Assembly (NCBI GenBank): GCA_021772735.1 | Contig: JAJFLK010000231.1 | Location: forward strand, 1-5,826 | Source of the DNA: Candidatus Sumerlaeota bacterium | GTDB taxonomy: Bacteria; Sumerlaeota; Sumerlaeia; MVZB01; JAJFLK01 | DNA length: 5,826 nucleotides | Direction of reading: 5' to 3' | Shown: one piece after another, positions 1 through 5,089 of the stretch | How positions within the stretch are numbered: the stretch's first letter is position 1 | Layout: each line of letters starts with the position of its first letter | Notes under the pieces: model-generated | What the model was told of the DNA's origin: nothing | The model's input: the letters and a program-made list of their open reading frames with translations, nothing else | Database searches by the model: none | Made by a program: the position numbers and the translations under genes

Positions 1-563
1 GCGTCTTCGGCGTCGCGCTCAGGCGATTGAAGAATGGCCTCCGGGGCATGGCGATCCATTGCAACCTTGCCGACCACGGCCCGGAATCCGCGCAGCTCAA
101 GCTCGGCGAACAGAATCTCGGTCGATGACTTATGGCTCGAAGAGAAAATCATCCCCGTGGTCGTTCCGTTCGCTGCCAGCTCCGTGACCAGGCGCTCGGC
201 CGTATCGCGGGCGATGGCGTCGTCGCTGAACCCGGCCTCGGTCGGGAAGGTATATCGCTCCAGCCATTGGAGAAGTTGCTCACCGTGGCAGCCGATGATA
301 TCGAGCTGAGGATAATGCAGATGAATATCGATGAACCCCGGCAGGATCAGGGCATCGCCGAAATCAGTGACCGCGACGCCCGGAAACCGATCCATGACCT
401 CGGCGGCCGGGCCCGTGGCCGCGACGTTGCCGGAGCCATCCACCATCATGGCGCCGCCGGGGATCGTCTCAAGTACGTCGTCGCCCGCATCCGGGCCGAA
501 CGCATCTCCGCGCAGATGCCAGATCTCGCCTCTATAGATGTGGGGTTTGTTGGGTTCGGACAC
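1..563 (-). CDS. guaD: Guanine deaminase, N-terminal part (3' end outside the window)
   Basis: Guanine deaminase converts guanine to xanthine and ammonia in the cytoplasm and is a zinc enzyme of the amidohydrolase superfamily. Translating the minus strand from GTG at 563-561 gives 187 complete codons with no stop before the window edge. Visible landmarks are the metal motif PGFIDIHLHYPQ (residues 75-86, zinc ligands H81 and H83), LLQWL (97-101) with YTFPTE (104-109), NGTTTG (132-137), and GKVAMDRHAP (165-174). The last three blocks are characteristic of guanine deaminases rather than other amidohydrolases. Full-length relatives have about 440-455 residues, so roughly 250 residues with the remaining zinc ligands are missing. 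GTG is the best start because no in-frame ATG precedes it and the protein then begins at the usual distance from the HxH motif; the frame stays open upstream and the ribosome site is weak (GAG about six bases before). It is divergent from the pyrimidine genes. Family call is very secure; the exact start is less so. Confidence 0.93.
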   Translation of the reverse strand, partial: MSEPNKPHIYRGEIWHLRGDAFGPDAGDDVLETIPGGAMMVDGSGNVAATGPAAEVMDRFPGVAVTDFGDALILPGFIDIHLHYPQLDIIGCHGEQLLQWLERYTFPTEAGFSDDAIARDTAERLVTELAANGTTTGMIFSSSHKSSTEILFAELELRGFRAVVGKVAMDRHAPEAILQSPERDAED

Positions 564-666
564 GAAATCTCGTAACTTGCCGTCGATAACTGAGGATTCG
601 GGAAAACGCCCTCTACGCGAGGGCCCCTGGGGGGCGTTCGGCGCTCGGGCCCGCAAATGTCGCACA

Positions 667-713
667 TTGAACTGGATAGGGCGAGATATTATTGTTAGGA
701 TTGCGTTAATCCT
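667..713 (+). promoter_or_regulatory. Candidate sigma70-type promoter with overlapping palindromic operator
   Basis: TTGAAC (667-672) and TATTGT (690-695) are separated by 17 bases and each match four of six bases of the -35 and -10 consensus. Immediately downstream, where transcription would begin, is the inverted repeat AGGATT-N5-AATCCT (697-713), a size and position typical of a repressor operator. The island is strikingly AT-rich for this window. If real, it would give the beta-ureidopropionase transcript a leader of about 380 bases. The palindrome could equally serve guaD on the other strand. A 6+6 inverted repeat can occur by chance in 500 bases, so this is tentative. Confidence 0.3.
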
Positions 714-909
714 TGCCGGAAATCCAACTGGATTCGGCCGGCCGGGATCCGTGGTCTTATGGACTTATGAGACGCCTGGACGAGACGTAAGCCCGCTGGA
801 TTGGCTTGACTTCGGCAAGGCGCGATGGAAGCATCGGAGCGAGAGAGAGCCAGGGCGCTCGCTACAGTTGAGACGAAGATCACCGACCACGCCGATCCGG
901 GAGCTTACG

Positions 910-940
910 GGCACCTGTGTCGGGCCGCCACGCAGGTGCC
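910..940 (+). promoter_or_regulatory. Strong RNA hairpin (11 bp stem, 9-nt loop) in the intergenic region
   Basis: Positions 910-920 pair with 930-940 to form an 11-bp stem with a single G-U wobble (918 with 932) around the loop CGGGCCGCC. On the opposite strand the wobble becomes an A-C mismatch, so the structure is better on plus-strand RNA. A stem this long is not expected by chance in 500 bases. There is no U-run after it on either strand, so it is not a standard intrinsic terminator. It lies about 145 bases before the beta-ureidopropionase start, consistent with a structured 5' leader. Function unknown. Confidence 0.5.
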
Positions 941-977
941 GGGTCGCGGCTCTTCTCTATTTCCGCCCCCTGGCGCA

Positions 978-1024
978 CCGGCTATGCCTGGCAACAGGTC
1001 TGCGGCAGCCGGATTCGCACCGGC
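978..1024 (+). promoter_or_regulatory. Candidate structured leader with GNRA hairpin and competing stems
   Basis: CCTG-GCAA-CAGG (987-998) is a small hairpin capped by a GNRA-type tetraloop, extended by a G-U pair (986 with 999). It is enclosed by a possible 6-bp stem, 978-983 with 1007-1012. The right arm GCCGG (1008-1012) can instead pair with CCGGC (1020-1024) to make a 5-bp hairpin with a 7-nt loop. The two pairings exclude each other, as in switching leaders. The segment ends about 60 bases before the beta-ureidopropionase start. I do not recognise a known riboswitch class on the plus strand; the minus strand resembles part of a cobalamin riboswitch (see findings). Confidence 0.35.
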
Positions 1025-1070
1025 ATTCCAATTATGAGGTTCAACGTAGTCCAAAGGTAAATTGCGAAAC

Positions 1071-1075
1071 AGGAG
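1071..1075 (+). promoter_or_regulatory. Ribosome binding site of the beta-ureidopropionase gene
   Basis: AGGAG lies 10 bases before ATG 1086 but only 4 bases before the alternative in-frame TTG at 1080. The spacing and codon type favour the ATG. Confidence 0.7.
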
Positions 1076-1085
1076 CTGATTGAAG

Positions 1086-1961
1086 ATGTCACGTATTGTC
1101 AAAGCTGCCTTGATTCAGGCGACCCTGACCGGCGGTAACCCCGAAGAGGTGTCGGTTCACGACATCAAAAAGGCGATGATCGAAAAGCATGTCGGCCTGA
1201 TCGAGCAGGCTGCGGCCAAAGGCGCGAACGTCGTCTGCCTCCAGGAGCTGTTCTACGGCCCGTATTTCTGCGCCGAGCAGGAAATCAAATGGTACGATAT
1301 CACCGAGAAGATCCCCGACGGCCCGACGACGAAGCTCATGCAGGAGCTGGCCAAAAAGCACAACATGGTGATCGTCGCCTCGATGTATGAGGAGGAAGGG
1401 ACCGGCGTCTACTATAATACGGCGGCCGTGATCGACGCGGACGGTACGTTTCTGGGCAAGTTCCGCAAGATTCACATCCCGCACGTGCAGCCCGGTTTCT
1501 GGGAAAAATACTACTTCCGTCCGGGCAACATGGGTTACCCGGTCTTCGATACGGCCGTCGGCAAGGTCGGCGTGTATATATGTTACGACCGGCACTTCCC
1601 AGAAGGCTGGCGGGCGCTCGGGCTGGCCGGGGCTGAGATCGTCTTTAATCCATCGGCGACAGTCGCCGGACTTTCCGAGTATCTGTGGAAACTTGAGCAG
1701 CCCGCGGCCGCCGCGAACAATATGTATTACGTCGGCGCAATCAATCGGCCCGGCACCGAAGCGCCGTGGAATATCGGCGAGTTTTACGGGACGTCATACT
1801 TCGCCGATCCGCGCGGGCAGATCATGGTCGAAGGCGCTCGGACCACGGACGACATCGTCATCGCCGATCTGGATCTGGATCAGATCCGCGAGGTCCGCAA
1901 TACGTGGCAGTTCTACCGCGATCGACGGCCGGATACGTACGATTCGCTCGTTGCGCCGTAA
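1086..1961 (+). CDS. Beta-ureidopropionase / N-carbamoyl amidohydrolase (nitrilase superfamily)
   Basis: A cytoplasmic carbon-nitrogen hydrolase of 291 residues, expected to hydrolyse N-carbamoyl-beta-alanine (or N-carbamoyl-beta-aminoisobutyrate) to the beta-amino acid, CO2 and ammonia, the third step of reductive pyrimidine breakdown. The one-domain nitrilase fold is recognisable throughout. The catalytic triad is visible: Glu54 in LQELFYG, Lys128 in FRKIHIP and Cys166 in YICYDRHFPEG; Glu140 in the GFWEKYYF segment may be the second active-site acid. The start is ATG 1086, giving MSRIVKAALIQ, a normal N-terminus for the family; a TTG two codons earlier is less likely given the AGGAG spacing. 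It is first in the plus-strand unit and is followed by a 139-base gap with a hairpin. At 291 residues it is shorter than animal UPB1 (about 380) but normal for bacterial members. The dihydropyrimidinase and beta-amino acid transaminase nearby support this substrate; N-carbamoylputrescine or N-carbamoyl-D-amino acids are alternatives. Confidence 0.9.
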   Translation: MSRIVKAALIQATLTGGNPEEVSVHDIKKAMIEKHVGLIEQAAAKGANVVCLQELFYGPYFCAEQEIKWYDITEKIPDGPTTKLMQELAKKHNMVIVASMYEEEGTGVYYNTAAVIDADGTFLGKFRKIHIPHVQPGFWEKYYFRPGNMGYPVFDTAVGKVGVYICYDRHFPEGWRALGLAGAEIVFNPSATVAGLSEYLWKLEQPAAAANNMYYVGAINRPGTEAPWNIGEFYGTSYFADPRGQIMVEGARTTDDIVIADLDLDQIREVRNTWQFYRDRRPDTYDSLVAP

Positions 1962-1969
1962 CGCAAGGG

Positions 1970-1992
1970 CGGGCCCTGATTGATCGGGCCCG
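1970..1992 (+). promoter_or_regulatory. Intercistronic GC hairpin, possible mRNA processing or attenuation site
   Basis: CGGGCCC (1970-1976) pairs perfectly with GGGCCCG (1986-1992) around a 9-base loop, starting 8 bases after the beta-ureidopropionase stop. No U-run follows, so it is not a typical intrinsic terminator. It may protect the upstream mRNA 3' end or reduce read-through into the permease gene. It sits in a 139-base gap, the widest in the unit. Confidence 0.4.
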
Positions 1993-2100
1993 TGCCGCAT
2001 GCTTTCCTGCCCAATCCCCGTCGGGGGAGGTGGCCGTCATTTTTCATTCGACGAAGCCGGGAGCCGATCACGCCGCAGCTTCGGCCCGAAATCCCCAATT

Positions 2101-3618
2101 ATGACCGATAACGAACTGACCACATCCCGTCTCTATAATGAAGACCTCGCGCCGGTCCCTGCCGAAAAACGCACCTGGGGCATGTGGAACATCGCGGCCT
2201 TGTGGGTCGGCATGGCAGTCTGCATCCCGACGTATATGCTGGCTGCGGGCCTTATCAAACAGGGGATGAACTGGAAGCAGGCGCTTTTCACGGTCTTCGT
2301 GGGCAACTGCCTGGTCCTCATCCCCATGATCCTGAACGCGCATGCCGGGACCAAATACGGGATTCCTTTCCCTGTGTTCCTGCGCTCGTCGTTCGGCACG
2401 CTCGGGTCGAATGTCGCGGCGCTGATGCGCGGCCTGGTGGCATGCGGCTGGTTCGGCATCCAGACGTGGATCGGCGGCGCGGCGATATACACGTTGCACT
2501 CGGCGATCTTCGGTTTCGAACCCGCAACTTCGGTGGACTACCTCCCGATTCTGGGACTCTCGCTGGGCCAACTCGTCTGCTTCCTGCTCTTCTGGGCCAT
2601 CAACATCGGTGTCATCATCGCCGGAATCAACACGATCAAATGGCTTGAGACGGCCGCCGCACCGTTTCTGCTTCTGATCGGCGCGGGGCTGCTGGCCTGG
2701 GGCGTCATCGAGGGTGGCGGTTTTGCGAACATTCTCTCGGACGAGACCGTCGCCAAAGTTCGCGGCGAGGGCGCCGGTGAATTCAACTTCTGGGCGATCT
2801 TCGTGCCGAACTTAACGGCGATGGTGGGTTTCTGGGCGACGCTTTCCTTGAATATTCCGGACTTTTCGCGGTATGCCAAAACACAGCGCGATCAAGTCCT
2901 TGGCCAGTTGATCGGCCTTCCGGCAACCATGGGCTTTTACTGCTTCATCGGGATCGCGGCCACATGCGCGACGGTTGTCGTCTACGGCGAGGCGATCTGG
3001 GACCCGGTCACGCTGCTCGGCAAGTTTGACAGCCCCATCGTCGTTGGATTCGCCCTGTTCTGCCTGACGATCGCGACGCTCTCGACGAACATCGCCGCCA
3101 ATGTCGTCTCCCCGGCTAACGATTTCTCAAATCTCGCGCCCAAGCTCATCAATTTCCGCACCGGCGGCATCATCACCGGCGTGATCGGAATCGCGATGTT
3201 CCCCTGGAAATTGGCGCAAGATCCAAGCGGATACATCTTCACATGGTTGCTCGGATACAGCGCGCTGCTGGGTTCGATCGGCGGCGTCATGCTGATCGAT
3301 TATTACGTCATCAGGCGGCAGGTCTTGAACGTCGACGACCTCTATCGGACCGACGGCGAATACGCCTACGGCGGGAGCGGTTTCAACTGGCGCGCTCTGC
3401 TGGCCGTGGCCATCGGAATCGCGCCCAACGTCCCGGGCTTCCTTGAGCAGATCCTTGATGGATACACGGCTCCGGCCTTTCTCCACACGCTCTACACATA
3501 TGCGTTCTTCGCGGGGCTGGCCATCGCCGGGGCCGCGCATTTTATTCTGACGAATCTATTTCCTCCCGCCGGGGCTCCGGCGCGGGACGCCCTCGCAAGC
3601 CAAGAGGCCACGCCTTAG
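2101..3618 (+). CDS. NCS1-family nucleobase/hydantoin:cation symporter
   Basis: An inner-membrane permease of 505 residues and about 12 membrane segments (LeuT fold), of the family of Mhp1 (hydantoin), PucI (allantoin) and uracil permeases. Family signatures are IPTYMLAAGL (42-51), GWFGIQTWIGG (116-126), WATLSLNIPDFSR (245-257), STNIAANVVSPANDF (328-342) and IDYYVIRR (399-406). By alignment from memory with Mhp1, Trp117 and Gln121 match its substrate residues at identical numbers, Trp245 matches Trp220, Asn334 matches Asn318, and Ser328-Thr329 match its sodium-site residues, so Na+-coupled uptake is plausible. The loop before segment 6 is about 25 residues longer than in Mhp1. ATG 2101 is chosen because the 34 residues encoded from an upstream ATG at 1999 are low-complexity and unlike the family; no Shine-Dalgarno precedes 2101. 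Context suggests uracil, thymine, dihydropyrimidine or hydantoin as substrate, which sequence alone cannot settle. Confidence 0.92.
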   Translation: MTDNELTTSRLYNEDLAPVPAEKRTWGMWNIAALWVGMAVCIPTYMLAAGLIKQGMNWKQALFTVFVGNCLVLIPMILNAHAGTKYGIPFPVFLRSSFGTLGSNVAALMRGLVACGWFGIQTWIGGAAIYTLHSAIFGFEPATSVDYLPILGLSLGQLVCFLLFWAINIGVIIAGINTIKWLETAAAPFLLLIGAGLLAWGVIEGGGFANILSDETVAKVRGEGAGEFNFWAIFVPNLTAMVGFWATLSLNIPDFSRYAKTQRDQVLGQLIGLPATMGFYCFIGIAATCATVVVYGEAIWDPVTLLGKFDSPIVVGFALFCLTIATLSTNIAANVVSPANDFSNLAPKLINFRTGGIITGVIGIAMFPWKLAQDPSGYIFTWLLGYSALLGSIGGVMLIDYYVIRRQVLNVDDLYRTDGEYAYGGSGFNWRALLAVAIGIAPNVPGFLEQILDGYTAPAFLHTLYTYAFFAGLAIAGAAHFILTNLFPPAGAPARDALASQEATP

Positions 3619-3639
3619 ATCGGGGGTAAATCTCCATGC

Positions 3640-3655
3640 GCCCCGAATTGGGGGC
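3640..3655 (+). other. Short GC hairpin just upstream of the aminotransferase ribosome site
   Basis: GCCCC (3640-3644) pairs with GGGGC (3651-3655) around GAATTG in the 57-base gap. CGGGG at 3621-3625 can pair with CCCCG at 3641-3645 instead. Either stem ends just before the ribosome site at 3661. There is no U-run, so it is not a terminator. It may modulate translation or mean nothing. Confidence 0.25.
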
Positions 3656-3660
3656 AGCAA

Positions 3661-3666
3661 AAGGAA
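3661..3666 (+). promoter_or_regulatory. Ribosome binding site of the aminotransferase gene
   Basis: AAGGAA lies 9 bases before ATG 3676 and supports that start. Confidence 0.7.
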
Positions 3667-3675
3667 CCACACATC

Positions 3676-5037
3676 ATGGCACAAGCAACGACAACCGAGA
3701 CACTTGCACAAATGCCCGCGTGCGATTACACGCCGCCGGCCTGGGATGGGCCTTCATACGACGACGTGCTCGCCACGCGCAAAGCTGCGGCAAACCCGGG
3801 CATTTTTCACTATTACAAAGATCCGCTGATGATCGTCGACGGCCACATGCAATGGCTGTTCGACGAGACCGGCCGTCGATACCTGGACATGATCGCCGGG
3901 ATCGTGACGGTCTCGGTCGGCCATTGCCACCCCAAGGTCGTCAAGGCGATCCAGGATCAGGTCGCCCGGATCATGCACACGACCACGATTTATCTGCATC
4001 CCCACTTCGGCGAGTTCTGCAAACGCCTCACGGCGAAGTTCCCCGCCTCGCTCGATACCGCTTACTTCACGAACAGCGGCTCCGAATCGAATGAGGTCGC
4101 GATCCTGATGGCGCGGCTTCACACCGGCAATGAGGACGTCATCTGCCTGCAAAACTGCTATCACGGAGGGACGGCGCTGGCCATGGGTCTGACCTCGCAC
4201 AACACCTGGAAATTCCCGGTCTCTCAGGGCCACGGCGTTCATCATGCGATGTGCCCGGACCCCTACCGCATCCCCCTGACCGGGACGCCCGAAGAAATCG
4301 CCAACAAGGCGGCCGAGGAAGTCTTGAAGGTTATCAAGTATGAGACGTGCGGCAAGATCGCGGCCTTCATCTGCGAGCCGATCCAGGGCGTCGGCGGGAC
4401 GACAAGCGGCGGACCGGGTTACCTCAAGCGGGTGTATGAGATCGTGCGCGAGCACGGCGGCGTCTGCATCGCGGACGAAGTTCAGACCGGGTTCGGTCGG
4501 ACGGGCGATCACTTCTGGGGCTTCGAGAATTTCGATGTCGTGCCCGATATGGTCACGATGGCCAAGGGCATCGGGAACGGCGTGCCGCTGGGCGGCGTCG
4601 TCGCGCGGCGCGAGATCGCCGAATCGCTCACGCAGAAGATTCACTTCAATACCTTCGGCGGCAACCCGGTCAGCATGGCCGCCGGCCTGGCCACGCTCGA
4701 AGTCATCGAAGAAGAGAATATCCAGGCGCATTGCAAAGAGCTGGGCACGCATCTGCTCGCCGAGTTCAATCGGCTCGCATCCAGGCACGACCTGATCGGC
4801 GACGTGCGCGGCAAGGGCTTGATGCTCGGCATCGAGCTGGTCAGGGACCGAACGACCAAGGAACCGGCCTCGGCCGAATGCGCGGCGGTGTTCGAGAAAC
4901 TGCGCGAGCTCGGAGTGCTCGTCGGCAAGGGCGGCCTGGCCGGAAACACGCTTCGGATCAAACCCCCTATGTGCATCACGCGCGAGGATGCGGACTTTTT
5001 CGTCGAGGCGCTCGATCAGGCGCTCGCATCCGTTTAA
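3676..5037 (+). CDS. AGXT2-like class III aminotransferase (beta-alanine / beta-aminoisobutyrate transaminase)
   Basis: A cytoplasmic PLP enzyme of 453 residues, expected to transfer the amino group of beta-alanine or beta-aminoisobutyrate to an oxoacid such as pyruvate or glyoxylate, giving malonate or methylmalonate semialdehyde. It is full length for a class III transaminase. It closely follows animal AGXT2 in several blocks: GHMQWLFD (56-63), GIVTVSVGHCHPKV (75-88), NSGSESNE (133-140, phosphate binding), YHGG (162-165), EPIQGV and CIADEVQTGFGR, with Asp267 as the residue that contacts the PLP ring nitrogen. Lys297 in TMAKGIGNG is the Schiff-base lysine, and HFNTFGGNP follows near residue 325. 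It lacks the mitochondrial leader and the cysteine-rich insert of the animal enzyme. ATG 3676 has a good ribosome site. Its place between the permease and dihydropyrimidinase genes argues for beta-amino acid disposal. Other omega-amino acid transaminase activities are possible; family confidence is high, exact substrate moderate. Confidence 0.9.
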   Translation: MAQATTTETLAQMPACDYTPPAWDGPSYDDVLATRKAAANPGIFHYYKDPLMIVDGHMQWLFDETGRRYLDMIAGIVTVSVGHCHPKVVKAIQDQVARIMHTTTIYLHPHFGEFCKRLTAKFPASLDTAYFTNSGSESNEVAILMARLHTGNEDVICLQNCYHGGTALAMGLTSHNTWKFPVSQGHGVHHAMCPDPYRIPLTGTPEEIANKAAEEVLKVIKYETCGKIAAFICEPIQGVGGTTSGGPGYLKRVYEIVREHGGVCIADEVQTGFGRTGDHFWGFENFDVVPDMVTMAKGIGNGVPLGGVVARREIAESLTQKIHFNTFGGNPVSMAAGLATLEVIEEENIQAHCKELGTHLLAEFNRLASRHDLIGDVRGKGLMLGIELVRDRTTKEPASAECAAVFEKLRELGVLVGKGGLAGNTLRIKPPMCITREDADFFVEALDQALASV

Positions 5038-5075
5038 CTGGATAAAAGATCAATCAGCTCATAACAAAGACCCAT

Positions 5076-5081
5076 AAGGAG
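5076..5081 (+). promoter_or_regulatory. Ribosome binding site of the dihydropyrimidinase gene
   Basis: AAGGAG lies 8 bases before ATG 5090. It is the strongest Shine-Dalgarno in the window and fixes the start of the gene cut by the window edge. Confidence 0.85.
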
Positions 5082-5089
5082 CCAGGCAA

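Larger units (their letters stand above)
564..1079. other. Divergent intergenic region, about 520 bases, no credible gene
   Basis: This stretch separates guaD (minus) from the beta-ureidopropionase gene (plus), so promoters for both should lie here. It contains a GC-rich segment (about 600-660), an AT-rich island (about 684-713) with a promoter and palindrome candidate, a perfect CGGCCGGCCG palindrome at 735-744, a short GA run near 840-849, and a cluster of strong inverted repeats at 910-1024. A plus-strand open frame crosses almost all of it but looks non-coding: it is rich in Arg, Pro and Ser, has no ribosome site and overlaps guaD. Its length is more than a simple divergent promoter needs, which fits regulatory RNA or a decayed element. 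Confidence 0.7.

Noticed and set aside
132..575. Plus-strand open frame of 147 residues opposite guaD
   Set aside because: It is the antisense shadow of the guanine deaminase, whose minus-strand frame carries clear family motifs.
1008..1030. T-arm-like hairpin (5-bp stem, 7-nt loop containing TTCG) followed by CCA, suggesting a tRNA
   Set aside because: The loop is out of register with the TTCRANY pattern, and no acceptor stem, D-arm or anticodon arm can be placed upstream.
538..1083. Plus-strand open frame of 181 residues crossing nearly the whole divergent intergenic region and ending just before ATG 1086
   Set aside because: The translation is rich in Arg, Pro and Ser with no recognisable domain. 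There is no ribosome site, it overlaps the guaD 5' end antisense, and it runs through the strong hairpins. A long chance frame in GC-rich DNA is the simpler reading. Conservation in relatives would reverse this.
2015..2044. CCCC-GTC-GGGG hairpin followed by a T5 run, resembling a terminator after the beta-ureidopropionase gene
   Set aside because: The stem is only about 4 bp with a tight loop and the T-run starts about a dozen bases after it, too far for intrinsic termination.
1999..2100. 34-residue N-terminal extension of the permease from the upstream ATG
   Set aside because: The extension is low-complexity and unlike NCS1 N-termini, overlaps the intercistronic structure and has no ribosome site. 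Starting at 2101 also places Trp117 and Gln121 where expected.
1028..2104. Identical 10-mer CCAATTATGA at 1028-1037 and at 2095-2104, the second overlapping the permease start
   Set aside because: Among all pairs of positions in a 5.8-kb window, several identical 10-mers are expected by chance. The first copy starts no meaningful reading frame.
3754..4788. Minus-strand open frame of 344 residues inside the aminotransferase gene
   Set aside because: It is a shadow frame in GC-rich coding DNA; the plus strand encodes a full-length aminotransferase with all catalytic residues.
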